From VXRD01 sp965232265 (lineage in GTDB: Bacteria > Latescibacterota > UBA2968), in NCBI GenBank assembly GCA_965232265.1, contig CBDDPH010000002.1:4588001-4652000 (forward strand): 64,000 bases of DNA, written 5' to 3'. A program made the translations under genes and the position numbers. Positions within the stretch are counted from its first letter, which is position 1, and every line of letters starts with the position of its first letter. Positions 34,198-43,284 of this stretch are shown in pieces. The notes below the pieces were generated by a model. The model did no database searches, had not been told where the DNA came from, and was given only the letters and a program-made list of their open reading frames with translations.

Positions 34198-34938
34198 TCA
34201 CACTTCCCAATATTCCCACATATCATCCGGCGTCTCAAACTGCAACAGATCCCAATTTTTTAGGCTAATGCGACTCACCAGGGCCATCCGGATCTGATCG
34301 CTGCAATTCGACGTACCGCTGTGAACCATATACCCGTGCCAGATACACGCAGTCCCTGCTCGCCCGACCAGTTCAACGGGTTCATTCAGATCAAAAATGC
34401 GGCCCATATCGCGCTCGACAATACCGCCGGGATGATGCATATTGAAACCCAGCAGGGAATGCGACTTGAAAAATTCTGCCACAGTCTTATGACTACCGGG
34501 CCACAGTGTAAACCCCCCGCCACGCGGAGTCACATCACTCAGATAAACCGTCACCCCAATCGTAAAACCCACGGTTGCACACTCGCTCTTATTATATCCA
34601 TCCAGATGTGGCAACTTGATCGCCCACTCATCGCTGCCACTCGGATACACCAGAATAGTCGAAGGATCTGCGTCATCGCTCAAATCGCCAGCCAATTCCC
34701 TGCACATCGCAAACAAATCCGTTTCGTAAAGCGTTGCGCGAATCGCCGGATGATCCCAACAATCTGGACTCCGCGGCCCGGCATCCACCCATGTCTGCGG
34801 ATCATCGCGATCTGCTTCAATATAACGCCAAAGTGTATCAACCGCCCCTTGAATTTGACCCTCACTCAACATATTATGTCGAATGAGATAGCCATTTTCC
34901 ATAAAAAAAACTTTATCTTTTGCTGTTAAAAGCGACAT
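34198..34938 (-). CDS. PhyH-family dioxygenase E (paralog of C)
   Basis: 246-aa protein. The ATG at 34938 is used, since the longer frame starts inside a REP element. Iron site: H111-L-D113 in LPHLDGYN; distal His206 in MVHSGTSN. It shares the C-terminus FETPDDMWEYWE, identical 3' DNA and overall length with PhyH C, which sits next to a sulfatase; this copy is divergent from sulfatase B, 160 bp away. The repeated PhyH-sulfatase pairing in both orientations supports a shared pathway. REP elements lie on both sides. Cytoplasmic. Confidence 0.86.
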   Translation of the reverse strand: MSLLTAKDKVFFMENGYLIRHNMLSEGQIQGAVDTLWRYIEADRDDPQTWVDAGPRSPDCWDHPAIRATLYETDLFAMCRELAGDLSDDADPSTILVYPSGSDEWAIKLPHLDGYNKSECATVGFTIGVTVYLSDVTPRGGGFTLWPGSHKTVAEFFKSHSLLGFNMHHPGGIVERDMGRIFDLNEPVELVGRAGTACIWHGYMVHSGTSNCSDQIRMALVSRISLKNWDLLQFETPDDMWEYWEV

Positions 34939-34967
34939 AAGTAGTCCCCTAAAACAAAGAAAGCAGA

Positions 34968-35026
34968 CTGGATTGCGGCTAAGCATGTCCCTGCATGCTT
35001 TAAGCAGAGAACCCTGCCGCAATGAC
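34968..35026 (+). repeat. REP-like palindrome, copy R2 with insertion
   Basis: Begins CTGGATTGCGGCT and ends CTGCCGCAATGAC as R1 does, but the loop is replaced by a longer sequence (AAGCATGTCCCTGCATGCTT and flank). It lies between the divergent PhyH E and sulfatase B. Confidence 0.6.
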
Positions 35027-35098
35027 AGACAAAACCTTTTGGATTAAGCAAATAAACTTTTTTAATGACCACTCACCAACCCTTTTCGGAGATTCATA

Positions 35099-36421
35099 AT
35101 GACCAGACAACCCAACATCCTCTTTTCCATGTGCGACGACCAGCGACACGACTGCATGGGATGTGCTGGACATCCCTTCATCGACACACCTGCTATGGAC
35201 CGCCTCGCCCGTGAAGGCATCCGCTTTGCCAATGGCTTCACCGCCATACCCCTTTGCGCGCCCAGCCGAGCCAGCCATCTTTCCGGTGTTTATGCTCACA
35301 CCCATCAGGCAGCGCACAACCGCGCACCGATACGCACCGATCTCGTAACCTGGCCCGAACAATTGCAAAAAGCCGGATATCGCACGGGCTTCTTTGGAAA
35401 AATACACTACGGGACCGAAGGCATTGACCTGCCCGGCGGCGACCCCAAACCCGGCTTTGAGCACTGGGTCAGTTTTCGCGGCCAGGGAGACTACGAAGAC
35501 CCCATCTTTATCATCGACGGTGAAGAAGTCAAACATCAGGGATACAACACCGACCTCCTCGCCGACTACGTCGAACAATTTCTCGACCAGGATGACGACC
35601 GCCCCTGGGCAATCTGCCTGTGGTACAAAGCCCCTCACGGCCCCTTTACCCCACCGCCGCGTCATGCCCATGCCTATTCCGACGCCGAACTGCCCAAACC
35701 CAACGCCCTGGGCGCATCTCGCGATGGCAAAGCCAGAACCCTCCGCGAACGTCCTTACAACTTCGAAGACAATGAACGCTACGACACCTTTATGCGCAAC
35801 TACGTACGCACCGTGCGCGGCGTAGATGATGCCCTGGGCCGGGTACTCGACAAAATTGACGCCATTGGACAAACCGACAACACACTCGTCGTACACACCA
35901 GTGACCACGGCTACTTCCACGGCGAATTTGGCCTCGGCGACAAACGCTGGATGTATGACCCATCCATCCGCGTGCCCTATCTCATGCGATATCCCGACCT
36001 CATCGCCAACCCCGGTCGCGTAGAACACACCGACGTAATCAGCCTCGACATCCCGGCAACCATCATGGACGTATCCGGTCTCGGCGTACCCGATCACTAC
36101 CACGGCCACTCCCTGCGACCACTACTCACCGACGAAGGCGAATTACCTCGAGAAGACCTCTTCTTCGAATACTTCGAAGACCCGCCCTATCCGTATTTTC
36201 CAACAATGGTCTGCTTGAGAACCCAAACCGAAAAACTCATCCACTACATCCGCGAAGGCGAAGGCGACGAATATTACGACCTCGTCAACGACCCCCACGA
36301 ATACACCAACGCCATCGCCGACCCCGCTTATGCCCATCGCGTAGCCGACATGCAAAAACGGCTCTCAGACGCCCGGGAACGCTATAAATTTACCGTTCCA
36401 GACCTGTCGGGCCAGTACTAA
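35099..36421 (+). CDS. Type I sulfatase B
   Basis: 440-aa protein with CGGAG before the ATG. The activation motif is CAPSR with Cys53. N-terminal NILFSMCDDQRHD supplies the paired Asp metal ligands, and HTSDHGYFHGEFGLGDKRWMYD carries the later Asp/His and the substrate-side Lys. No signal peptide is seen. The sequence resembles iduronate/choline-sulfatase-like groups, but the substrate cannot be fixed. It is divergent from PhyH E. The downstream gap carries a head-to-head REP pair. It shares the general layout and the Cys position with sulfatases A and C. Confidence 0.92.
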   Translation: MTRQPNILFSMCDDQRHDCMGCAGHPFIDTPAMDRLAREGIRFANGFTAIPLCAPSRASHLSGVYAHTHQAAHNRAPIRTDLVTWPEQLQKAGYRTGFFGKIHYGTEGIDLPGGDPKPGFEHWVSFRGQGDYEDPIFIIDGEEVKHQGYNTDLLADYVEQFLDQDDDRPWAICLWYKAPHGPFTPPPRHAHAYSDAELPKPNALGASRDGKARTLRERPYNFEDNERYDTFMRNYVRTVRGVDDALGRVLDKIDAIGQTDNTLVVHTSDHGYFHGEFGLGDKRWMYDPSIRVPYLMRYPDLIANPGRVEHTDVISLDIPATIMDVSGLGVPDHYHGHSLRPLLTDEGELPREDLFFEYFEDPPYPYFPTMVCLRTQTEKLIHYIREGEGDEYYDLVNDPHEYTNAIADPAYAHRVADMQKRLSDARERYKFTVPDLSGQY

Positions 36422-36433
36422 CCCCCACCCATC

Positions 36434-36541
36434 CTGGACGCCTGCTTAAGACATGCAGAGCCTGCCCCTGGACGTCTTAAGCAGGGGCGTGACGATAGGA
36501 ATAGTACTCGTCATTGCGGCAGGGTGTAAGCCGCAATCCAG
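36434..36541. repeat. BIME-like pair of REP units, copy R3
   Basis: Left unit begins CTGGACGCCTGCTTAAGACA and contains an internal insertion (36434-36493). Right unit at 36510-36541 is the exact inverted copy of R1. They are separated by GATAGGAATAGTACTC. It fills most of the 164-bp gap between sulfatases B and C. Confidence 0.65.
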
Positions 36542-36585
36542 TTGTCTTTTCGTCATTAATACACCACAACCCAAAAGGAACACCC

Positions 36586-38085
36586 ATGACCGAATACCCC
36601 AACCTCCTGCTCATTACAACAGACACCCAGCGCTGTGACACCCTCAACTGCATGGGCAGTCCATTCGCACATTCACCCCATACAGATCGCCTCGCAGCCG
36701 AAGGCGTCATGTTCACCCAGGGCCACACGCCCTCACCCGTATGCAACCCCTCGCGCAGCAGCCTCATCACCGGCCTGCACACCCCCATACACGGCGTATG
36801 GGAAAACGGCATGACCCGCCTCACCCACTTCCCAACCCTACCCGACCTCCTCAAAGAACAGGGCTACACCAACATCATGGTCGGCAAACAACACTTTGGA
36901 CAAACCCCCGACACCTTCGACATCATCATCGGTCAGGACGACTACAGAGAATACATCCCAAAGTATGGATTCACGCCCCAGGACTGCCACAAACAACCCA
37001 CACCCGTACCCGAAGAACACTTCCTCGACACCTTTTTCGCCAAACAAACCATCGAACAAATCGACCAGGTCGTCAAGCGCAATTCGGCTCCCTTTTTCGC
37101 CTTCTGCTCATTCCCTGCGCCGCATCCGCCCGAATGTCCCCCGGGCGACTGGCTCACCTTTTACGACACCTGCGACAACCTGCCCGACCTCAATTATACC
37201 CACCGCGAAGAACAAAATCAACCTACACACACCAAATGCCTGCTCGGCATCAAACCCGAAAACGAATGCCATCCGGGCGAAGACCCAAACACCATCACAT
37301 ACTGGCGAGAAGCCATTGGCCGCATCTACGACCCGCAATACCACGACACCATCATGGAACTCCGCAAAATCTATTATGCGTATGCCGCGTACTGCGACGC
37401 CATCCTCGGTCGCATCCTGAACTACCTCGACCAGAATAACCTTCGGGAAAACACCCTGATCATCTTCACATCCGATCACGGGCAGCAATTCTTCGACCAC
37501 GGCTTTAATGACAAACACAACTTCTACGACGAATCCTGGCGCGTCCCCTTTATCATGAGCATGCCCGGCACCCTTCCGCAAGGAGAAACGCGCGACTTCG
37601 CCATCTGGAACGACATCACCACCACCCTCCTCGCGGCTGCCGGCACCGAATGCCCCTCCATGCAGGGCTTTGACCTCTTCACCCCACTCGCCAACGGCGA
37701 ACAATCCCCCCGCCGCTGTGCCGTTGCCACCCTCTACAAATCCTGTGCCGTCGCCACCAAACGCTGGAAACTCGCCTACTTCTTTGAAGAAGACGAAGGC
37801 CAGCTATTTGACCGCATCAACGACCCCCAGGAACAAAACGACCTCTACGACCATCCGGACCATCGCGAAATCCGCAACGAACTGCGCCACGCCCTCCTAT
37901 CCTGGCGCGGCGACATCGCCGACCTCAAAACCGTACTGGAAGGCACAACAAAAAACAGGGGACCAAACGCCCGGGGATACACCATCGTAGCCCCTCGCAT
38001 TGCCCCACACACCCATCAAATGCGCGGCACCGATGCCGAACAGCGCCTGAATGAAAAATGTGAACGGATAGACGAGATGGGGTAA
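36586..38085 (+). CDS. Type I sulfatase C
   Basis: 499-aa protein; the ATG at 36586 has AAAAGGAAC upstream, and the longer in-frame start lies inside the REP unit. The activation motif is CNPSR with Cys53, in PSPVCNPSRSSLITGLHTP. Metal-site elements include LLLITTDTQRCD and FTSDHGQQFFDHGFNDKHNF. There is no signal peptide. It is longer than sulfatase B and carries an insertion rich in Pro, Cys and acidic residues near 190-260. It is the last rightward gene before a bidirectional terminator at 38095. Cytoplasmic hydrolysis of a small sulfate ester is inferred. Confidence 0.92.
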   Translation: MTEYPNLLLITTDTQRCDTLNCMGSPFAHSPHTDRLAAEGVMFTQGHTPSPVCNPSRSSLITGLHTPIHGVWENGMTRLTHFPTLPDLLKEQGYTNIMVGKQHFGQTPDTFDIIIGQDDYREYIPKYGFTPQDCHKQPTPVPEEHFLDTFFAKQTIEQIDQVVKRNSAPFFAFCSFPAPHPPECPPGDWLTFYDTCDNLPDLNYTHREEQNQPTHTKCLLGIKPENECHPGEDPNTITYWREAIGRIYDPQYHDTIMELRKIYYAYAAYCDAILGRILNYLDQNNLRENTLIIFTSDHGQQFFDHGFNDKHNFYDESWRVPFIMSMPGTLPQGETRDFAIWNDITTTLLAAAGTECPSMQGFDLFTPLANGEQSPRRCAVATLYKSCAVATKRWKLAYFFEEDEGQLFDRINDPQEQNDLYDHPDHREIRNELRHALLSWRGDIADLKTVLEGTTKNRGPNARGYTIVAPRIAPHTHQMRGTDAEQRLNEKCERIDEMG

Positions 38086-38094
38086 ACAAAACGC

Positions 38095-38130
38095 AAAAGA
38101 CTCGAGTGCCCTTCGGCACCCGAGTCTTTT
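38095..38130. terminator. Bidirectional intrinsic terminator
   Basis: AAAAGACTCGAGTGCC (38095-38110) and GGCACCCGAGTCTTTT (38115-38130) form a 16-bp stem with one mismatch and a CTTC loop, flanked by A and T tracts. It serves the convergent sulfatase C and DUF1800 genes. Confidence 0.85.
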
Positions 38131-38152
38131 CACTTGAAACCAGCGCATCTAT

Positions 38153-39970
38153 CTACCGGTATTGGAACTCCGGCGACCCGATCAATATACTCACCACCTG
38201 CATATCTTTGCGCCTGGCATCTGCGGGAACCATCTTTTTGACCTCTGACGCAATAGCACTGGTATCCTGTGCCGGCAACAGCAACTTGCTATACCTCGCC
38301 AATGCCTCTTCCGTCGTTGGCGTATGCTCGCTCTGCCTGGGCAACTGCTTCAGTACAACCCCCCCAATCCTACCCATCGCCAGACGCACGCCAAAATTCA
38401 TTCGCGCAATCAGCGTGCCCGAATTTGCCCACGACTCGGCATAATCCGGATAACCCGTAGGCGGCTCATAACCATACAACGGCTCGCCCATGCGGTAAAA
38501 CCAGCCCATCATCGGCTGTGGATTCTTCACATCGGCTTCCAATGCGCGAAGAGAACTCACCGCCAGTTCAAACGGCGACTTCATCTTGCTCCGCTTCTTC
38601 GCCTCTGCCCAAAACTCACGCGACTGCGCCAGCGTAGCCATCACAGCGGCGATATCTCCATCCGTCTTGCGAAATGTCTTCGCCATCCGCTTGACCAGCG
38701 CATCGGGCGGACTGTCGTTGATAAACCGACGCGCCAGCTTCGTAGAAATAAAATGTGCGGTTGAAGGGTGTTTGGTCAGCATATCCAGAACGCGCTCACC
38801 CTCTTCCATGCCGCCCCCTGCCGGGAACTTCTCACCCAGCACCACCTTGGCCTTTTTATCGTGCCAGGCATTGCGGAATAGAAATTCACCCTGGCGAACA
38901 AGATTCTTGTTGCCATTGGCAATTGCCTTATCGGTATTCTTGCGCCCATTTCCATAAGGCATCGCAGTCCAACCCGTCAACACGCGCGCGACCTCCGTAA
39001 CATCCTGCTGCGTGTATCCACCATCCACACCCAGGGTGTGCAACTCCATCAACTCGCGCGCATAATTCTCATTCAAACCGTACTTGCGTCTTGGAGGTGT
39101 CTTCGGCTTCGCAACAGCCTTTGGCGGGGCCTTTGCAGGAGCCTTTGCCATCTCACCACCCATCATCTCGCCACCCATCATACCACCATCCATACCGCCT
39201 TCCATACCCATCTCGCCCATTGCCACTTCCTTCACAGGCTTTGGCTTGGGTTGATTCTGCTGCTGTGGCGTTGCCATACGCGACTGTGCATTATCCAGAT
39301 AGTGCAACATCGCGGGATGCTTCGCCGTCGCACCCAAAATCACGCGGAACTTGCCCAGCACATTGGGGCGAATCGCATCGCGCTCATAGGTAAGCACGCG
39401 ACTGCGCGCGCCCCCATCGCGCGTGGTCACATTGAAATGATTGAACCAGAAATCCGTCAGCACCTCGGCGAGTTGGTTCTCGCTATATACCGCCCGCATC
39501 ACTTTCTGACTCCGAAGCTCCTGATTAAAAAGCGCGCCATAGGGACGCAACCCGTGCTCCTCGCGATACGCTTTCATCTTTTCCTGCATCTCTTTGCGAG
39601 GCGTCGTCGCCGGGTCCATCACCCCTTCTCTTTTCATCTGATTGCGAAGTTGACCATCTGGCATATAGATTTCGGCTATTTGTAACTGCGTCATTTTCAA
39701 TGCCGGAAATGCTTCCAATCGCTTATCCAACTCAGCATCCAGCAAATTGCCCTTCAACTGCTGAGCCAGCCATTTCTCGGGACCCATCTTTGCCACTTTT
39801 TCCACTTCACCTGGCCGCGCACCAAAGGCAAAACGCTCCAGAAGATACGCTGCAGCCTGATCTTTACTCAGCCCCTCCTTCTTATAGGGCAATTTCAACC
39901 CGGCATCCGCCGTAGCACCTGTAAGCAACGCACCACAGCACAAAACAATAAGTGAAAAACGCAATATCAT
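38153..39970 (-). CDS. DUF1800 protein, copy B
   Basis: 605-aa secreted or membrane-anchored protein. The ATG at 39970 follows AGGAGGG. The signal peptide MILRFSLIVLCCGALLTGATADA matches copy A. The DUF1800 region starts with AAAYLLERFAFGARPGEVE and contains FWFNHFNVTTRDGG, KYGLNENYARELMELHTLGV and DVTEVARVLTGW. Between about 260 and 305 lies an insert rich in Met, Gly, Glu then Lys, Pro, Ala (MGEMGMEGGMDGGMM, then repeats). The family accompanies DUF1501 in Planctomycete/FCB genomes; the function is unknown. A terminator-like hairpin lies just before its ribosome site, so expression may depend on readthrough. Confidence 0.9.
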   Translation of the reverse strand: MILRFSLIVLCCGALLTGATADAGLKLPYKKEGLSKDQAAAYLLERFAFGARPGEVEKVAKMGPEKWLAQQLKGNLLDAELDKRLEAFPALKMTQLQIAEIYMPDGQLRNQMKREGVMDPATTPRKEMQEKMKAYREEHGLRPYGALFNQELRSQKVMRAVYSENQLAEVLTDFWFNHFNVTTRDGGARSRVLTYERDAIRPNVLGKFRVILGATAKHPAMLHYLDNAQSRMATPQQQNQPKPKPVKEVAMGEMGMEGGMDGGMMGGEMMGGEMAKAPAKAPPKAVAKPKTPPRRKYGLNENYARELMELHTLGVDGGYTQQDVTEVARVLTGWTAMPYGNGRKNTDKAIANGNKNLVRQGEFLFRNAWHDKKAKVVLGEKFPAGGGMEEGERVLDMLTKHPSTAHFISTKLARRFINDSPPDALVKRMAKTFRKTDGDIAAVMATLAQSREFWAEAKKRSKMKSPFELAVSSLRALEADVKNPQPMMGWFYRMGEPLYGYEPPTGYPDYAESWANSGTLIARMNFGVRLAMGRIGGVVLKQLPRQSEHTPTTEEALARYSKLLLPAQDTSAIASEVKKMVPADARRKDMQVVSILIGSPEFQYR

Positions 39971-39997
39971 TACAAACCCTCCTGAAAATAAAATTAA

Positions 39998-40032
39998 AAA
40001 ACTCGAGCGCCATACTTCGACACTCGAGTTTT
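39998..40032 (-). terminator. Intrinsic terminator between DUF1501 and DUF1800 copy B
   Basis: AAAACTCGAG (39998-40007) pairs with CTCGAGTTTT (40023-40032). On the minus strand the hairpin is followed by TTTTTTAATTTTATTTT. It ends about 20 bp before the ribosome site of DUF1800 copy B, so it may also work as an attenuator. Confidence 0.75.
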
Positions 40033-40111
40033 CTCTTCTAAGCGGTGTAAACTGCACACGCGCAACACAACGTGTCAGTACAGCAGTTCAAATGAGTGGT
40101 CGATAATGGCT

Positions 40112-41380
40112 TTACGTCATCACCTTAAACCGCTCACCTTCCCAGCCCGGGAACATCGCGATATCGTGGGACCGGTCAATATTCAGATGCTTACCAGCCA
40201 CATCGGCAAACACAGAACGGAAATCCGTCGTCACGGGCAAATCGCGCCGATCTTCGAGCGCGTCTTTCACCAATAGCTCTGGCACATTCCCGTGGACCTT
40301 TCCACCAGCCACGTTATTCCCCAGCACAAACAGACACGACCCGCGGCCGTGGTCCGTACCCAGAGAACCATTCTGATGCACTGTGCGACCAAATTCGGTC
40401 ATCGTCATCAGCACGACATCGTCCTGATACGTACCCAGATCCGTCCAGAATGCCGCGATAGACTTGGACATCTCATCTGCTCTGCGCTGGAAAGAACCCG
40501 TCGTTGTGCCTTGCTGCACATGCGTATCCCAACCGCCGGTCTCGGTAAAGGCAACCTCAAGCCCCACATCCGACTTGATCAGCAACGCGATCTGCTGTAG
40601 CCTGCGACCCAATGACGTATTGGGATATTCCGCGCCTTCGGCGGGCTTGTAATCCCTCACGCCGATCTTTTCCAACAACTCAATCGCATCAAAACTCTCC
40701 CGGCTCACCCTCTGAACCAGGCGTTTGGCACTCCGCGCATACATCGCCTCAAACCCTTCCTCCACCTGTTCGGCCCCCTGCGGATCATTCGGCATCTGAA
40801 TGCCAAAGGAACGCAGATCATCCACTGCAATCGAAGGCTCCTTCCCGTAAAATGCGCGGGGCAACGCTCTGGTCAATGCCACAGACCGGAAGGGCGTACC
40901 CTCGTGACCGAGCAAACCCACTGCCCGATTGAGCCAACCCGTCCGCGTGCCTTTCACACCAGGCGTCCCATTTTCCATGTAATCTTGGGCATCAAAGTGC
41001 GACCGCGTCTTATTTGGCGAACCTACGCCGTGTACAATAGCCAGACGGCCTTCTTTGTACAGCGGTGCCAGCTCCGCAAAAGAGGGATGCAATGCAAAGC
41101 GACCATCCAGATCCGTCAACTCGTTTTTCGGATCGGTCAGGTGCATAAACAAATTGGGGCGCGCCTCGACAAGCGCAGTATCGTTAAATGGCGTCACCGC
41201 CATCAAACCATCCATAGCCCCGCGCTGGAAAATCGTCACCAGCACCTTGCGACGGCTGTGTGCCAGCGGATTATTCGCCGCATCAGCCGCGCGGCTCAAG
41301 AACAGCGGCGTACCGCCAAACGAGGCAGAAAACAATGCCAAACCGCTGCCCTTCATAAATGCTCTTCGAGTCCATTCCAT
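40112..41380 (-). CDS. DUF1501 protein with Tat-type signal
   Basis: 422-aa protein. The N-terminus MEWTRRAFMKGSGLALF is a twin-arginine signal (RRAFMKG). The mature part has DUF1501 features: FQRGAMDGLMAVTPFND, KTRSHFDAQDYMENGTPG, TETGGWDTHVQQ, and TEFGRTVHQNGSLGTDHGRG. The last is sulfatase/alkaline-phosphatase-like and suggests a metal site. The protein is exported folded. It is almost always co-encoded with DUF1800 in related phyla; here it sits between two DUF1800 copies, starting 21 bp after copy A. The biochemical role is unknown; a periplasmic phosphohydrolase or sulfohydrolase-like fold has been suggested for the family (recall, uncertain). Confidence 0.88.
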   Translation of the reverse strand: MEWTRRAFMKGSGLALFSASFGGTPLFLSRAADAANNPLAHSRRKVLVTIFQRGAMDGLMAVTPFNDTALVEARPNLFMHLTDPKNELTDLDGRFALHPSFAELAPLYKEGRLAIVHGVGSPNKTRSHFDAQDYMENGTPGVKGTRTGWLNRAVGLLGHEGTPFRSVALTRALPRAFYGKEPSIAVDDLRSFGIQMPNDPQGAEQVEEGFEAMYARSAKRLVQRVSRESFDAIELLEKIGVRDYKPAEGAEYPNTSLGRRLQQIALLIKSDVGLEVAFTETGGWDTHVQQGTTTGSFQRRADEMSKSIAAFWTDLGTYQDDVVLMTMTEFGRTVHQNGSLGTDHGRGSCLFVLGNNVAGGKVHGNVPELLVKDALEDRRDLPVTTDFRSVFADVAGKHLNIDRSHDIAMFPGWEGERFKVMT

Positions 41381-41401
41381 AACGCTATCTCCTTTCCGAG
41401 T

Positions 41402-43195
41402 TTATCGGTATTGAAATTCCGGCGACCCCAGCAACATACTGATCACCTGAACCTCTTTGCGTTCGGCATCATCTGGAATCGTCTGTTTAACCTCTGATGC
41501 AATGGCACTGGTATCCTGTGCTGGCAACAGCAACTTGCTATACACCGCCAATGCCTCTTCCGTTGTCAGACCAGCACTCTCCTCGGGCAGTTGCTTCAAT
41601 TCAATCCCCCTGATTCTGTCCGTAGCCAGATGGATACCAAAATTCATTCGCGCGATCAGCGTACCCGAATTTGCCCACGACTCGGCATAATCCGGAAAAC
41701 CCGTAGGCGGCAAATAACCATACAGCGGCTCGCCCATGCGATCAAACCAGCGCATTATCGGCTGTGGATTCTTCACATCGGCTTCCAGCGCGCGAAGCGA
41801 ACTCACCACCACTTCTAACGGCGACTTCATCTTGCTGCGCTTCTTCGCCTCTGCCCAAAACACGCGGGACTGCGCCAGCGTAGCTATCACAGCAGCGATA
41901 TCACCATCGGTTTTGGTAAAGGTTGCAGCCATCTCATCAATCACATCATCTGACGGTGCATCGTTCACAAACCGACGCGCCAGCTTCGTAGAAATAAACC
42001 GCGCGGTTGAGGGATGACTGGTCAGCATATCCAGAACGCGCTCGCCCTCTTCTATGCCGCCCCCTGCCGGGAACTTCTCGCCCAACACCACCTTGGCCTT
42101 ATCGTCGTGCCAGGATTTGCGGAACACAAATTCGCCCTGAAGAATGTTATTTTGATTCCCATTTGCCATTTGTTTTTTGATATTTTCGCGTCCCCTTCCA
42201 TAAGGTGCCGCAGCCCAACCCGTCAGCACCCGCGCGACCTCCGTAACATCCTGCTGCGTGTATCCACCATCCACACCCAAAGTGTGCAACTCCATCAACT
42301 CGCGGGCATAATTCTCATTCAAACCATACTTGCGCCTGCGTTGTTGTGGAGGCGTCTGCGCCTTTGCGGGAGCCTTCTCCGGAGCTTTCGCCATCTCGCC
42401 ACCCATATCGCCATCCATCCCACCGTCCATACCCATCTCACCCATTGCCGCTTCCTTCTTTGGCTCGGGCTTCGCCTGCTCTCGCTCCGACGGCGGTGCC
42501 ATACGCGACTGTGCATTATCCAGATAATACAACATCGCGGGATGCTTTGCCGTCGCACCCAAAATTGTGCGGAACTTGCCCAACACATTGGGGCGAATCG
42601 CATCGCGCTCATAGGAAAGCGTGCGACTGCGTGCGCCACCATCACGCGTGGTCACATTAAAGTGATTAAACCAGAAATCTGTCATCACCTCAGTGAGCTG
42701 ATTCTCGCTATACACAGCCCGCATCAGCTTCTGACCCTTCAATTCCTGATTGGACAACATACCATAAGGACGCAACCCGTGCTCCTTGCGATACGCGTTA
42801 ATTTTTTCATTCATCTCTTTGCGAGGCGTCTTCGCGGGATCGATCAATCCCGCTTTCGCCACCATTCTGCGAATCCGCCCATTATTCACATAAACTTCAG
42901 ACATCTCTTCCTGTGTCATTTTCAGTGCGGGAAACGCTTCCAATCGCTTCTCCAACTCGGCATCTGGCAAATTGCCCTTCAACTGCTGAGCCAGCCACTT
43001 CTCGGGGCCCATCTTCGCCACCTTTTCCACTTCACCTGGCCGCGCACCAAAGGCAAAACGCTCTAAGAGATACGCTGCAGCCTGCTCCTTACTCAGCCCC
43101 TCTGCCTTGTAGGGCAGTTTCAACCCGGCCTCCGCTGGAGCCACCGCAAGCAACGCACCACAGCACAAAACAGCGAGTGCAACACGCAATATCAT
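41402..43195 (-). CDS. DUF1800 protein, copy A
   Basis: 597-aa paralog of copy B with near-identical N-terminus (PYKAEGLSKEQAAAYLLERF), core and C-terminus (SKLLLPAQDTSAIASEVK). Stretches of 40 bp and more of DNA are identical, so duplication is recent. The Met/Gly-rich insert is shorter than in copy B (MGEMGMDGGMDGDMGGEM). The signal peptide ends near AVAPAEA. AAGGAGGG precedes the ATG. It is the first gene of the DUF1800-DUF1501 transcript, driven by the phased promoter at 43285-43313. Both proteins are exported, copy A and copy B by Sec and DUF1501 by Tat, and probably form a complex. Confidence 0.9.
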   Translation of the reverse strand: MILRVALAVLCCGALLAVAPAEAGLKLPYKAEGLSKEQAAAYLLERFAFGARPGEVEKVAKMGPEKWLAQQLKGNLPDAELEKRLEAFPALKMTQEEMSEVYVNNGRIRRMVAKAGLIDPAKTPRKEMNEKINAYRKEHGLRPYGMLSNQELKGQKLMRAVYSENQLTEVMTDFWFNHFNVTTRDGGARSRTLSYERDAIRPNVLGKFRTILGATAKHPAMLYYLDNAQSRMAPPSEREQAKPEPKKEAAMGEMGMDGGMDGDMGGEMAKAPEKAPAKAQTPPQQRRRKYGLNENYARELMELHTLGVDGGYTQQDVTEVARVLTGWAAAPYGRGRENIKKQMANGNQNNILQGEFVFRKSWHDDKAKVVLGEKFPAGGGIEEGERVLDMLTSHPSTARFISTKLARRFVNDAPSDDVIDEMAATFTKTDGDIAAVIATLAQSRVFWAEAKKRSKMKSPLEVVVSSLRALEADVKNPQPIMRWFDRMGEPLYGYLPPTGFPDYAESWANSGTLIARMNFGIHLATDRIRGIELKQLPEESAGLTTEEALAVYSKLLLPAQDTSAIASEVKQTIPDDAERKEVQVISMLLGSPEFQYR

Positions 43196-43284
43196 AGCAA
43201 CCCTCCTTGAAAATTTCCCATAGGGAATGGTATCTGTGAATATCTCTGAATAAAATATATCACAATACCTAATGGATCAATAAA

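Noticed and set aside
35000..36109. Long open frame opposite sulfatase B
   Set aside because: It is antisense to a clear sulfatase with CAPSR and good codon use; the antisense protein has no family features.
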